From Candidatus Saccharimonadota bacterium (GTDB taxonomy: Bacteria; Patescibacteriota; Saccharimonadia; Saccharimonadales; Saccharimonadaceae): DNA of 64,000 nucleotides. The translations under genes were made by a program, and so were the position numbers. Below the pieces are notes generated by a model. The model ran no database searches. It worked only from the letters and a program-made list of their open reading frames with translations, and was not told the DNA's origin. Shown here one piece after another: positions 9,797 through 19,057 of this stretch; the stretch's first letter is position 1, and the number at the start of each line of letters is the position of its first letter. The stretch is taken from positions 34,120 to 98,119 of the forward strand of contig JAFRBR010000004.1 in the NCBI GenBank assembly GCA_017404795.1, in the 5' to 3' direction.

Positions 9797-11246
9797 TAAA
9801 ATCATCGTCAATTTTTTCGAGCTCGGCTAAGAATTTTGGCGCCTGCCATTTTAAGCGTTCCTGCCGATATTCTTCCCATTTTGCCATCTCGGCTTCCGAC
9901 AAAGACTGCGGAAAATTCCGGCCTTTATAATGGAGCAATAACTCCGGCAATCTTTCGTCATCAAATATCGGATGAAAATCCGCCAATCTATCAGCATCCG
10001 CATTTCTTACTGCCGTCACTTTTACTCTATCTTTATCATTCAAAAACCCATCATATATTGCCGCTTCCGGCTCCCTAGCCGGCGGAAATTCTGGCCGATT
10101 CTCATATTCACTCCGCATTTGCTCCGCAAATTCCGGATGCTCCAACAATGTATCTAGATTCTTTTTCACCGTTTCCTTATCCAATCCAATCTTCCCCCAC
10201 CCATCGTCCACCTCTAGCACCGACATTGGCGCCACGGCTGGACATTTGTTATAACATAGTTCTTTCACGATCGGGAAAAAACTAGAACGGGTGGCTGAAA
10301 CCTGTTTTTTCGGAAGCTTAAAATGATTTGAATTTTCAACACGTATATTCCTGACGGCCCGGACAGGTTCGCCCCGAAGGGGCGGTTCTGCCCGCGGCCC
10401 AGCGTATGACGTGCTTGAAAATTCAAGTCCCGCTTCCGAAAAAATAGGTTCAGCCAGGACCCGTTCCAGGCTATACCGAAGGTCAAATACTAGTACATTT
10501 CCGTTCCGCCCTGGTGCAATCGGAAATGCCACTGTAGCCTTATTGAATTCATTGGCATACCTCCCACTCGCATACACAAACGGCTTTTTATTATCTAAAT
10601 TCACTAATTTCTTAACTTCATTCTTACCCCGCATTTTTAGCAAATATTCAAACAACTTAGGCTGTTTATCTCGAATCATCCGCGCCACCGCTATCGTTGC
10701 ATAAACATCAGAAAGCGCATCATGCGCATGCGCATGCTCCAAGCCATTTAGTTTAGTTAGTAGTTCCAATCTATTTGTCGGCGCACCGTCATCCCGAAAC
10801 GGCCAATTAATCCCCTCTGGGCGCAAAGCCCGCGTCAATCGCACCACATCTAGCATGTCCCATCGGCTCCGCTCCTCTTTCCACTCCCACTCATACGGAT
10901 CATAAAAATTTCGCCACAGACACGCCCGCATAAATTCATCATCAAATCGCACCGTATTATAACCCACCGCAATCGTTCCGGGCACAAAAATCTCTTCATC
11001 CGCAAATTTGCAAAACTCCGCTTCGCTAATCCCATCCATCAAAGTCTGTTGTGGCGTAATCCCCGTCACTTTAATCGCACCCGGGCTCGGCAACGCATCA
11101 TCCGTCATTTTGATCAAAACATTCACCGGTTCTCCCACCGGCTGCAAATCCATTGAAACTCTCTGCCCCGCAAACTGCATAATTCTGTCTTCGCGCGGCA
11201 TCAACCCCGAAGTTTCCAAATCATAAAAGAAAAAACTCTGCTTCAT
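9756..11246 (-). CDS. sbcB: Exodeoxyribonuclease I (ExoI) with in-frame palindromic insert
   Basis: 496 residues. A DnaQ-like 3'-5' exonuclease of the ExoI family that degrades single-stranded DNA. The DEDDh motifs are visible: FYDLETSG near the N-terminus, YNTVRFDDEF, and HAHDALSDVYAT. The SH3-like/helical ExoI region continues to the C-terminus (CPAVAPM). Residues ~261-321 are encoded by a near-palindromic DNA segment (10285-10466) with no expected counterpart in ExoI. It sits before the conserved KCPAVAP block, and the frame stays open through it. The start follows TGATACAAT by 7 nt (leaderless). The 3' end overlaps ldh by 41 bp on the opposite strand. Confidence 0.9.
   Translation of the reverse strand: MKQSFFFYDLETSGLMPREDRIMQFAGQRVSMDLQPVGEPVNVLIKMTDDALPSPGAIKVTGITPQQTLMDGISEAEFCKFADEEIFVPGTIAVGYNTVRFDDEFMRACLWRNFYDPYEWEWKEERSRWDMLDVVRLTRALRPEGINWPFRDDGAPTNRLELLTKLNGLEHAHAHDALSDVYATIAVARMIRDKQPKLFEYLLKMRGKNEVKKLVNLDNKKPFVYASGRYANEFNKATVAFPIAPGRNGNVLVFDLRYSLERVLAEPIFSEAGLEFSSTSYAGPRAEPPLRGEPVRAVRNIRVENSNHFKLPKKQVSATRSSFFPIVKELCYNKCPAVAPMSVLEVDDGWGKIGLDKETVKKNLDTLLEHPEFAEQMRSEYENRPEFPPAREPEAAIYDGFLNDKDRVKVTAVRNADADRLADFHPIFDDERLPELLLHYKGRNFPQSLSEAEMAKWEEYRQERLKWQAPKFLAELEKIDDDFIKDELMLWLSSVC
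10285..10466. repeat. 182-bp imperfect palindrome inside sbcB
   Basis: The outer arms are GAACGGGT (10285-10292) and ACCCGTTC (10459-10466). Inward, GGCTGAA, TTTTTTCGGAAGC, TTGAATTTTCAA and CACGT blocks are mirrored in order on the other arm. The centre is a perfect GCCCC-GAA-GGGGC hairpin (about 10371-10383). It is translated as part of ExoI. This resembles, in principle, the palindromic elements inserted in Rickettsia genes, but no relation is claimed. Confidence 0.8.
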
Positions 11247-11270
11247 ACCCTATATTGTATCACAATCTTA

Positions 11271-11987
11271 TCAGTTCGCACTATCGGCAATTATTTTCTT
11301 TGGGTTCACATCCAGTAGCCACTTCAATTCGCGCTCACTATAATACTTCCCTAACTTTTTCTGCGCCTCCGTCAAATAATTAGTTCTACTGCATCGGTGA
11401 ATGTCACTCCCAAACGTAAAAATCATTTTATCCTTAGCCAACTTTTTAATCACTCTTTTGGCTTCCTTGCCATATCTGCCTACGATACTGCCCAAATTAC
11501 ACTGTAATAATATTCCCATCTGGTGCAATCTGCGTACCACCTCATAATCTTCTTGCACTATTGTGTATCTCTCAGGATGCGCCAAAATCACCTTTAATCC
11601 ATAATCCATCAAATCCTGCAAATAATCTTCATAATTTGGATATTCATCGTCGAGCGGTAATTCCACCAGCAAATACGAACTATCCGCCAAAGTTGTCATT
11701 TTTCCTGCTTCCAGCAAATCTATTATATTATCACTAATATATATTTCATTACCCAAAAACACCTCTATCTTCAAATTTTCTTCCGCCAAAGCCTCTTTTA
11801 ATTCTGCTAGTAATTTCAAATTATGAGACCTCGACGACACAAATGCCGTCCCATCCATGTAATGCGGCGTGGCAATCACTTTCGTCACCCCTTGCTCTAC
11901 TAACTGGCGCACAATTTCAACACTTTCCGCAATATCCCTCGCCCCATCGTCTATACCTGGCAAAATATGCGAGTGAATATCTATCAT
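11271..11987 (-). CDS. CpsB/YwqE-type tyrosine-protein phosphatase (PHP fold)
   Basis: 238 residues. This is the manganese-dependent PHP-family phosphatase that dephosphorylates the partner BY-kinase in Gram-positive capsule systems. Metal-ligand motifs are visible: DIHSHILPGIDDG at the N-terminus, TPHY near 40, GNEIY near 100, AHPERY near 157 and FGSDIHR near 210. The gene begins 1 bp after the stop of the kinase gene, without a clear ribosome binding site, suggesting translational coupling. Kinase and phosphatase together control polymerisation or export of the surface polysaccharide made by the genes around them. Confidence 0.9.
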   Translation of the reverse strand: MIDIHSHILPGIDDGARDIAESVEIVRQLVEQGVTKVIATPHYMDGTAFVSSRSHNLKLLAELKEALAEENLKIEVFLGNEIYISDNIIDLLEAGKMTTLADSSYLLVELPLDDEYPNYEDYLQDLMDYGLKVILAHPERYTIVQEDYEVVRRLHQMGILLQCNLGSIVGRYGKEAKRVIKKLAKDKMIFTFGSDIHRCSRTNYLTEAQKKLGKYYSERELKWLLDVNPKKIIADSAN

Positions 11988-11988
11988 A

Positions 11989-13353
11989 CTAGCTACTACT
12001 ACCGTAATAATAACTATTATAATATTTCGAAGATCTACGATTCACCATATTAAACACCACTCCCGCGATATTGGCCCCAACTTTCTCCAGCGAATCCTTG
12101 GCTGTAGCCAAATCGTTCTTAGAGGTATTCGCGTCTTTTACTATAATCAATGTCTCATCCATCAAACTTGCTAGAATCACCGAATCAGCCAACCCCCCTA
12201 CCGGTGCTCCGTCAAAGATAATTACATCATAAAAATCCCGCAAAGACTTAACCAAATGTTTATTCTTCTTAGAAGCTAGTAGTTCGCTCGGATTCGGCGG
12301 ATAAGTCCCGCAAGTCATCACATCTAAATTTTTAATTTTGGTCGCGTGAACATACTTACCAAAGCTCCGCTGATCGCTTGCCAGCAAATTAGATAGCCCG
12401 CTGGTATTCGTCAATCCAAATAATTTATGTAGTCGACCCTTCCTCAAATCGCAATCTATTAGCAATACTTTTTTATCCGCCTGCGCAAACGAAATCGCCA
12501 AATTTGAAGATATAAAACTCTTACCCTCACCCGCATTAGTACTGGTCACCAAAATCGTTTTCACCTTTTTATCTACCGCCGTAAATTGCAAATTGGTCCT
12601 AAGACTCTTGATGTTCTCGCTCACAATTGCTTTTGGTGTCTTAGCTACAATCAGCTCATTCTCGGCCCTTTTTGACTTAATGTCACTCTTCAAAATCTGA
12701 GCCGTAATCGGCAAACCAATCATTTTTTCTACATCATCACTGTGCTTCACTGTGTCATCAAGATAGAACCTAATAAATGCAAATCCGGCCACCCCCACCA
12801 CTGCAATCACTACTGCCAAAATCAAATCTCGCGTCAAAGTATTATTAGCCGGTACTTCTGGCGCCACCGCCACCGATAGTTGAGTCACATTTTCAACTTT
12901 ATAAATCGTCTTCACTTCTTCGGCAAACACTTTAGCTACTTCATTGGCGATCGTCGCCGAAAGTCTAGCATTCGGATCCTTTACCGTAATGCTAAGAATA
13001 GAAGTGTCGTCTAACGGCTTCACCGTCAAGCTCTTGTTTAGTTCTTTGACAGTAGCATGCAGGCCCAAATTCTCAATCACTTGGTTCAAGACCAATTCAC
13101 TTTTGGCAATTTCACTATAAGTAGTAGCCAACTTCTGGCTAGCATTAATGTCATTAAGCGTCGCCGCCGAGGACCCTTCCAGAGTGACATCAGATTTCGC
13201 AATCACCACCGTGGTATTTGATTGATAAATCGGTTCCTTAATCATCGAATCATAAACCGCCACACCCCCTACCGCTAGAGCGATCACTATCACAAACGCC
13301 AAAATATAATGTTTCAAATAGCTAAAAAAATCTTTAATATTTATTTCTTCCAT
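11989..13353 (-). CDS. Wzz/CpsC-CpsD fused chain-length regulator and BY-kinase
   Basis: 454 residues. The N-terminal half is a Wzz-like domain between two transmembrane helices (about 15-35 and 175-195). The C-terminal half is a bacterial tyrosine kinase with Walker A TNAGEGKSFISS, Walker A' LLIDCDLRKGRLH and a Walker B-like VIIFDGAPV. The extreme C-terminus has a Tyr cluster (SSKYYNSYYYGSSS), the usual autophosphorylation site. The two halves are separate proteins in many Firmicutes and fused in proteobacteria; here they are fused. TGCTATAAT and GGAGGATAGGAG precede the ATG. It leads a kinase-phosphatase operon. Confidence 0.92.
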   Translation of the reverse strand: MEEINIKDFFSYLKHYILAFVIVIALAVGGVAVYDSMIKEPIYQSNTTVVIAKSDVTLEGSSAATLNDINASQKLATTYSEIAKSELVLNQVIENLGLHATVKELNKSLTVKPLDDTSILSITVKDPNARLSATIANEVAKVFAEEVKTIYKVENVTQLSVAVAPEVPANNTLTRDLILAVVIAVVGVAGFAFIRFYLDDTVKHSDDVEKMIGLPITAQILKSDIKSKRAENELIVAKTPKAIVSENIKSLRTNLQFTAVDKKVKTILVTSTNAGEGKSFISSNLAISFAQADKKVLLIDCDLRKGRLHKLFGLTNTSGLSNLLASDQRSFGKYVHATKIKNLDVMTCGTYPPNPSELLASKKNKHLVKSLRDFYDVIIFDGAPVGGLADSVILASLMDETLIIVKDANTSKNDLATAKDSLEKVGANIAGVVFNMVNRRSSKYYNSYYYGSSS

Positions 13354-13425
13354 AAATAACTCCTATCCTCCATTATAGCATAAGCATTTATAAAGTAAAT
13401 TATTTTTCATCATTTTGTCCAAATT

Positions 13426-14715
13426 TTAATCTTCCGAAGTTGACTCCTCCGCCGGCTCCGCCACCGTCAAATATTCATTAATCTGGTTCGTAGCGTTTGC
13501 AATCGACTCCGCACTCGGCAACATCACATAAAGCGGCAAATTCGCCCCCATACTATAAGTCGGCTCATAAGTCCCAGTCCCATCTACCGAGATAGATTTT
13601 ACCTGCCACTTAATCGGGTCAGTTAATTGTCGACGAATAAATCCTGACACATTATCCCGCGAAATATCAGTTTCAAACGAATCCGCCGCGATATCTAGAA
13701 TCGTCGGAATCTTTAATAAATAATCTTTTGAGCTACTCAATCGCCCAATAATACTCGTAATCACCTGTTGTTGATTTTCGCCCCGATGACGATCACCAGT
13801 TTCGTACGATTTTCGCTCGCGAGCAAACCTCAGAGCGCAATCACCATCCACATGCTGTTTACCCACCACATACTCACAAACTTTACCGTTTTCGGCTTTC
13901 AAAGTCATCGCCTGGTCGGATTCAATATCAATCCCGTCCAGCTGATCTACCACTCTCACCACCGTATCAAAACTCACCTTAATCGTATAATCAATTTTAA
14001 TTCCCAACAAATCTTCAATCGTAGTCTTACTCATATTTATTCCGTACACCCCAGCATGCGTCAATTTATCTTTCAATCCTGTTGTGTCGTGCAACTGCAC
14101 ATAAGTATCCCGCGGTATCGACACCAGCAGGATCTTTCCCTCGCCCGGATTCACCACCGCCACAATATTCACATCCGAACGCGCCGTAGTCTGAATCCCC
14201 GTTCTAGAGTCACTTCCCGAAATATACACCACAAACGGCTCCGTAGTAATCTCTTTTGTCGAAACCTCCACATCCTCACCCTCAAGCTCAATTTCAAAAG
14301 TATAAATCACTTTGGTGTTTTTTATCATCTCCTCTGATTCTTCCTTCAACATCTCCAAACGATCCGTTTCCAGCGTAATCGCGTCCGTAATTCTGTTCTT
14401 TAATACATCCAGCATCATATCTATATCATCATAAAAATCCGCCTCCACCTTTACTACATTTTGCAAATATTGCTCCGCATTCACCGCCTTCGGGTCAGTT
14501 TTTAAAAATCCTACACTTTTATTCTTCAAATCCGCAATTTCGTTTAGCCCACTATCATTATTAACTAGCACGCTGTATTGTTTCACCTCAGGCTTTCGCC
14601 CAGTAATTTTATCCAAAAACCCATTATAAGCCAGCACGTAGCGTAGCACCACGCCCAGTACTATCAAAATAATTACACCAAGCACTATCAAAATAATCTT
14701 TTTAGTTTTGGACAT
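13426..14715 (-). CDS. LytR-CpsA-Psr (LCP) family glycopolymer transferase
   Basis: 429 residues. One N-terminal transmembrane helix (about 5-25) is followed by an extracellular domain and the LCP domain. LCP landmarks are SGSDSRTG, SDVNIVAVVNP, LLVSIPRDTYV and RFARERKSYETGDRHRGENQQ, which carry the Asp and Arg residues that bind pyrophosphate lipid. LCP enzymes attach polyprenyl-linked glycopolymers to peptidoglycan, and the capsule genes around this one fit that role. The gap to the upstream ugd stop is 2 bp, so the genes are probably in one operon. Confidence 0.9.
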   Translation of the reverse strand: MSKTKKIILIVLGVIILIVLGVVLRYVLAYNGFLDKITGRKPEVKQYSVLVNNDSGLNEIADLKNKSVGFLKTDPKAVNAEQYLQNVVKVEADFYDDIDMMLDVLKNRITDAITLETDRLEMLKEESEEMIKNTKVIYTFEIELEGEDVEVSTKEITTEPFVVYISGSDSRTGIQTTARSDVNIVAVVNPGEGKILLVSIPRDTYVQLHDTTGLKDKLTHAGVYGINMSKTTIEDLLGIKIDYTIKVSFDTVVRVVDQLDGIDIESDQAMTLKAENGKVCEYVVGKQHVDGDCALRFARERKSYETGDRHRGENQQQVITSIIGRLSSSKDYLLKIPTILDIAADSFETDISRDNVSGFIRRQLTDPIKWQVKSISVDGTGTYEPTYSMGANLPLYVMLPSAESIANATNQINEYLTVAEPAEESTSED

Positions 14716-14717
14716 TT

Positions 14718-15902
14718 TTAATCTCTCGCAAACAAATCTCTAGTATAAACTTTGTCCTTAATATCCTCTAACTCTGGCGTCATCCGATTTGCCAAAATCA
14801 CCGAGCAATCTTTCTTGAATCGCTTCAAATTATCCGTCACCTCTACGCCATTAGACTCTGCACCTTCAAACATCGGCTCGTAAATTAGTATTTTTTTCTT
14901 CTTGTCTTTAAGATTTTTGATAATATCATGAATCGCCGCATCGCGAAAATTGTCCGAATCCGACTTCATCGTCAGCCGATAAACCCCGATTAGTTCTGGC
15001 CCCCTCGCCAGCACTTCGTCCGTAATAAATTTTTTCCGCGTAATATTAGCCTCCACAATCGCCCTAATCAAATCTTGTGGTACACCTTTATAATTGGCCA
15101 GTAGTTGCTTGGTGTCCTTCGGCAAGCAGTACCCACCATAACCAAACGAAGGATTATTATAATGCACCCCAATCCGCGGGTCTAAGGAAACCCCATCAAT
15201 GATGCTCTTAGCATCCAAGCCCTTAATTTCAGCATAGGTATCCAACTCATTAAAATACGCCACTCGGAGCGCTAAATAAGTATTAGCAAATAGCTTCACC
15301 GCTTCCGCTTCGTTGCTATTCATCATCAATATCTGCACATCTTTTGCCAGCGACGCTTCCTGGAGTAACTCAGCGAATTTTTGTGCCTCTTCCGAATACG
15401 AACCCACAATAATTCGTGACGGATACAAATTATCATATAACGCTCTACCCTCTCTCAAAAACTCCGGCGAAAAGAAAATGTTATCAATTCCATATTTCTG
15501 CCGCATCGCGTTCACATATCCCACCGGAATGGTGGATTTGATCACCATCGTGGTCTTAGGGTTATCCAGCGCGATTACCTTTTCAATGATATCCTCCACT
15601 GAGCTAGTGTTGAAAAAATCTTTCTCAGCGTCATAATCAGTCGGCGTGGCGATAATCACATAATCTGCTTCCCTGAAGGCCTCCTCCCAATCCAGCGTCG
15701 CTCTGAGGTTTAGTATCCGCTCACCCCTTCTAGCCTCATCAAAATACTTTTCAATATATTCATCTTGAATTGGTGAAACAAGTTCGTTCACCATTTTCAC
15801 TTTTTCTGGAATGATGTCTAGCGCCACCACTTCATTGTTTTGAGACAGCAAAGTCGCCAGCGAAAGCCCCACATATCCCGTTCCTGCAATTGCAATTTTC
15901 AT
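14718..15902 (-). CDS. ugd: UDP-glucose 6-dehydrogenase
   Basis: 394 residues. It oxidises UDP-glucose to UDP-glucuronate with 2 NAD+. The N-terminal Rossmann motif is GTGYVGLSLA. The substrate-binding segment is SPEFLREGRALYDNLYPSRI. The catalytic Cys lies in GYGGYCLPKD (family GFGGSCFPKD). GTGGAGAAAAA precedes the ATG. The next gene upstream on this strand is a nucleotide-sugar 4-epimerase, so the pair probably makes UDP-glucuronate and then UDP-galacturonate for the surface polymer. Confidence 0.93.
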   Translation of the reverse strand: MKIAIAGTGYVGLSLATLLSQNNEVVALDIIPEKVKMVNELVSPIQDEYIEKYFDEARRGERILNLRATLDWEEAFREADYVIIATPTDYDAEKDFFNTSSVEDIIEKVIALDNPKTTMVIKSTIPVGYVNAMRQKYGIDNIFFSPEFLREGRALYDNLYPSRIIVGSYSEEAQKFAELLQEASLAKDVQILMMNSNEAEAVKLFANTYLALRVAYFNELDTYAEIKGLDAKSIIDGVSLDPRIGVHYNNPSFGYGGYCLPKDTKQLLANYKGVPQDLIRAIVEANITRKKFITDEVLARGPELIGVYRLTMKSDSDNFRDAAIHDIIKNLKDKKKKILIYEPMFEGAESNGVEVTDNLKRFKKDCSVILANRMTPELEDIKDKVYTRDLFARD

Positions 15903-15968
15903 TTTTTCTCCACACTAAAAATTAAAATATACCTATTATATTATATATCTTTTACTCCATATCGTCAA

Positions 15969-17117
15969 CTAAACATAAAAATCATGGTACCATTCGGCAA
16001 AGTTGCGAAGACCATCGCGAAGTGAAGTATGTGGTTTAAAGCCAAAATCCCTTTCAAGCGCACTTGTATCCGCGTAGGTCACCGGTACATCTCCAGGCTG
16101 CATCGGCACCAGTTCCTTGTGCGCCTCAAAATCATAATCCTCCGGCAAAACTTTCGCGCGGATTAGCTCTTCCTGCAAAATCTGCACGAAATCTAACAGA
16201 TTCTCTGGATTAGAATTACCAATGTTATAGACTTTATATGGCGGAATCGGCAGGCCGTCTTCACCTTCTTTTTTCTCAGGTGCTTTCGCCATCACTCGCA
16301 TCACCCCCTCGACAATATCATCAATATAAGTAAAATCGCGTTTACAATTGCCATAGTTGTAAATCTGAATCTTTTCACCCTTGATCAATTTATTCGTAAA
16401 ACCAAAATACGCCATGTCCGGCCTTCCTGCCGGGCCGTAAACCGTAAAGAATCGGAGGCCCGTTGAGGGTATATTATATAGTTTGGAGTAGGCGTGCGCC
16501 ATTAGTTCATTGGACTTTTTCGTTGCCGCGTATAAACTCACCGGGTTATCCACCTTATCGTCCGTTGAAAACGGTACTTTCTTGTTCCCACCGTAAACCG
16601 ATGAAGATGAAGCGTAGACCAAATGCTCCACCGGATGGCCCGTCTTTTTCTTGCTACTTTTTTCCATTTCCTCATCACCATTATCCCCATACTCAGACTC
16701 TTCCATCGTTTCATTTCCACTATGCCGACAAGCCTCCAAGATATTATAGAAACCGATGAGATTCGACTCAATATACGCATCCGGATGGTCAATACTGTAT
16801 CGCACTCCCGCTTGCGCGGCAAGGTTCACCACGATATCTGGCTGGTATTTTTCAAATACTTCATCTACTTTGGCCTTGTCCGCCAAATCCCCTTTTACAA
16901 ATATAAAATTCGGATATTTCTCCAACTTCTGCAACCGGTATTCCTTCAGTCGCACATCATAATAATCGTTTAAGTTGTCAAATCCAATCACCTTGGGCTG
17001 CTCACCACCTGATTGCTGGCTCTCCTCGCATATCCGCTCACAAAGCGCCGCCCCAATAAACCCCCCCGCCCCCGTAATCAGAATTGTTTTACCCTCAAAA
17101 TCAGCTGTTTTACTCAT
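15969..17117 (-). CDS. UDP-glucuronate 4-epimerase-like NAD-dependent epimerase
   Basis: 382 residues from the ATG at 17117. It is an extended short-chain dehydrogenase: TGAGGFIGAALCERI for NAD binding, YASSSSVYGG and the YAATKK catalytic Tyr-Lys pair. The sequence is closest in feel to the CapI/GalE-like UDP-glucuronate epimerases. A charged insertion (ETMEESEYGDNGDEEMEKSSK, near 135) is not typical. The start at 17117 follows TATAAT by 6 nt. A second in-frame ATG at 17183 lies 7 nt behind a stronger promoter (17191-17219) and would add about 22 residues. Both are plausible leaderless starts. Confidence 0.85.
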   Translation of the reverse strand: MSKTADFEGKTILITGAGGFIGAALCERICEESQQSGGEQPKVIGFDNLNDYYDVRLKEYRLQKLEKYPNFIFVKGDLADKAKVDEVFEKYQPDIVVNLAAQAGVRYSIDHPDAYIESNLIGFYNILEACRHSGNETMEESEYGDNGDEEMEKSSKKKTGHPVEHLVYASSSSVYGGNKKVPFSTDDKVDNPVSLYAATKKSNELMAHAYSKLYNIPSTGLRFFTVYGPAGRPDMAYFGFTNKLIKGEKIQIYNYGNCKRDFTYIDDIVEGVMRVMAKAPEKKEGEDGLPIPPYKVYNIGNSNPENLLDFVQILQEELIRAKVLPEDYDFEAHKELVPMQPGDVPVTYADTSALERDFGFKPHTSLRDGLRNFAEWYHDFYV

Positions 17118-17190
17118 AACTCCATTATACCACAAAAAGAAGCCCCTGCGGTAGGAGCATACTGCCCCGTGCAAGAACTTCATTACCTTA

Positions 17191-17219
17191 ATTATATCAA
17201 ATGAGTAGTTTAATGTCAA
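17191..17219 (-). promoter_or_regulatory. Full-consensus promoter reading toward the epimerase
   Basis: On the minus strand: TTGACA (17219-17214), a 17-bp spacer and TATAAT (17196-17191), with a TG one base upstream of the -10. It overlaps the 3' end of the nuclease gene. A GAAG...CTTCTTTTT hairpin follows at about 17184-17137 before the epimerase start at 17117 and could act as an attenuator. Confidence 0.7.
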
Positions 17220-17580
17220 TCACCCTACCATTTCTTGCAATTAATAATAACCCATGTATTTGTTTTTGCTCTTTAGCTTTTCTGATTAAAAAACGTTTCA
17301 AATCATAATCTCTCATATTTTTCATTCGTGAAGAATCAAAAATTATATTTTTGGATTGTTTCAAGCCACGCTTAATATTACGCTCTAATTTATCTGGCTT
17401 ATTAGTAAAAGGAGATTTTATCTCATATTCTATCCCGTCCAATAAGATATCAGCAGTGTGAACATTTGACTCTGCTAAAAATTCTACAGTATGTCCAGCC
17501 AAAGCCAAGATATTAGCAACACGCAGTTCGTGCGGCCATGGCTTACGACCAGCAGGTATAATAATTTTCCCTTTATCCAT
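17197..17580 (-). CDS. CdiA-C-like nuclease, copy 1
   Basis: 127 residues from the ATG at 17580. The core (TADILLDGIEYEIKSP, then a Lys-rich helix and KNIIFDSSRM) matches the layout of the CdiA C-terminal tRNase/PD-(D/E)xK-like domain found in contact-dependent toxins and phage head proteins: an Asp, then E-x-K, then a basic helix and a hydrophobic strand ending in Asp. It stands alone without a delivery domain or obvious immunity gene. The start is set by a promoter whose -10 (TAGGGT) ends 7 nt upstream. It is transcribed divergently from a KAP NTPase, and a paralog lies at 19252-19638. Toxin, restriction-like nuclease and defence effector are all possible. Confidence 0.6.
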   Translation of the reverse strand: MDKGKIIIPAGRKPWPHELRVANILALAGHTVEFLAESNVHTADILLDGIEYEIKSPFTNKPDKLERNIKRGLKQSKNIIFDSSRMKNMRDYDLKRFLIRKAKEQKQIHGLLLIARNGRVIDIKLLI

Positions 17581-17587
17581 GCTCCCC

Positions 17588-17698
17588 ACCCTACCACAAC
17601 CACAAAAATACTTCAACCCCCACCCCGCCAAACCTGTACTGCCCCGCCAAACCTATACTACCTCGCCAAACCAACACACAAAAGGCACATGTTATAAT
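17588..17698. promoter_or_regulatory. Divergent control region with three 19-bp direct repeats
   Basis: Minus-strand promoter for the nuclease: TTGAAG (17616-17611), 17 bp, TAGGGT (17593-17588). Plus-strand extended -10 for the KAP gene: TGTTATAAT (hexamer 17693-17698). Between them CGCCAAACC occurs three times with a 19-bp period (17626, 17645, 17664). This is the arrangement expected of operator sites for a shared regulator. The same triplet lies upstream of the second nuclease. Confidence 0.75.
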
Positions 17699-17704
17699 AC
17701 TGAT

Positions 17705-19057
17705 ATGGATAATAAAGCAACTCACAAACTCTTTTCTCATCCTGAATTCTTAAAAGAGACTGCGGAGGAATCTCCCCTTAGATTCCAAGAGCAAGAAATA
17801 AAAAGAATCCTTCAGTATATAAATCACCATATAGAACAGCAGAAATCAGAAATAATTGCCTATTTAGCGCCATATGGTTCTGGAAAAAGTGTTATTCTAA
17901 ACAATGTTTTAGAAAAACTACCAAATAGTTATCACAAAATCCAGTTCGACATCTGGCAATGTGCTAACGATGCAGACATCTGGAGGAACTTTTTAATTAA
18001 ATCATTATCAAAAGTAAAAAATAAAGATGAAAATAGAATCTTCGATGAAATTGACGGCTCCAAAATTAACAATAAACAGTTAATATTCTTTCTTGCCATT
18101 TACTTTGCATTAAGTATGGTAACTTGGTTTCTCCTTAAAGATTCAACAAATTGGTTTTTTGCCTTCTTAAAATCATTTTTGATTTACGCCGTCCCAATAC
18201 TCCTAGTACTTGTTGGCCTCAATCGATTCTTTCCAGTTTACGAATCCCCAGCAAAAACACTATTCCAATACGAGGAAAAGTTAAAGCAAGAATTACTCCA
18301 TATAAAACACGCCACTATCATTATAATAGAAGATATAGATCGCTCCGGCGAATCAGGTAAACGTTTTCTGGAAACGCTAAAATGTTTTCTTAGTAAAATT
18401 GATAAACCAATATTAGTCATTTGTCCTCAAAAAAATATGTCATTCGGTAAATCTGTGATGGGTACCATAAGTGACTATCCTGACGCAACGTCAAAATTGG
18501 AAAATTCCATCAAAATCTATGATGATGTTATTTACGGAAACATGCCAACAAAAATCACAAAAGAACAGGCCACCCAATTATTAGAAAGAGTTGGCTGCAT
18601 AAATGAGAAATTGACCAATGTGGTTGAATTACTAATTGGGCTATCTTCCGAATATTCAATCTTCACTATGAGATCGTTAAAATTTCTACTAAGAAATATT
18701 GTCTCTTTCATGGACGCTTATCCAAATGCCGATCCAGCCCTAGCCTTTTTCTTCCTATCAAGCAATTTTTTAAATAGTTATGAAAGCGCTACCACCGTGC
18801 CACTCGTCAAATCAATTATCAAGCCTGGAATAAGTATCACAGCAAATCCAAACAGTTCAAAACTCAAATTAGCTATAGTCCTATTCGAAATAAACCCAGA
18901 CATTTTAAGAAGAGCAACACTTATACAATTCAAGTTCTCCAATATTGATAACGAAAAAGAATCCAAATATCACAGACATACCAAAAACAAATCGTGGATT
19001 GTATGTGAAGCTGATATGAAATATAAAGAGTTGCTGGATAGTATTTCAATAAACTAA
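17705..19057 (+). CDS. KAP-family P-loop NTPase with two membrane helices, copy 1
   Basis: 450 residues from the ATG at 17705, which lies 6 nt behind TGTTATAAT. Walker A is APYGSGKS (about 55-62) and Walker B is IIIIEDIDRS (about 205-214). Two hydrophobic helices (about 125-144 and 150-172) sit between them. A P-loop interrupted by transmembrane helices is the hallmark of KAP NTPases, a family that includes the phage-exclusion protein PifA. Family members are thought to organise membrane complexes and several occur in defence islands. The pairing with a divergent small nuclease and the AT-rich composition suggest an acquired conflict module. Function is inferred, not shown. Confidence 0.75.
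   Translation: MDNKATHKLFSHPEFLKETAEESPLRFQEQEIKRILQYINHHIEQQKSEIIAYLAPYGSGKSVILNNVLEKLPNSYHKIQFDIWQCANDADIWRNFLIKSLSKVKNKDENRIFDEIDGSKINNKQLIFFLAIYFALSMVTWFLLKDSTNWFFAFLKSFLIYAVPILLVLVGLNRFFPVYESPAKTLFQYEEKLKQELLHIKHATIIIIEDIDRSGESGKRFLETLKCFLSKIDKPILVICPQKNMSFGKSVMGTISDYPDATSKLENSIKIYDDVIYGNMPTKITKEQATQLLERVGCINEKLTNVVELLIGLSSEYSIFTMRSLKFLLRNIVSFMDAYPNADPALAFFFLSSNFLNSYESATTVPLVKSIIKPGISITANPNSSKLKLAIVLFEINPDILRRATLIQFKFSNIDNEKESKYHRHTKNKSWIVCEADMKYKELLDSISIN

Noticed and set aside
17626..17672. Short regularly spaced repeats that could look like a CRISPR array
   Set aside because: Only three 9-bp units with a 19-bp period, in a promoter; no spacers of CRISPR length and no cas genes.
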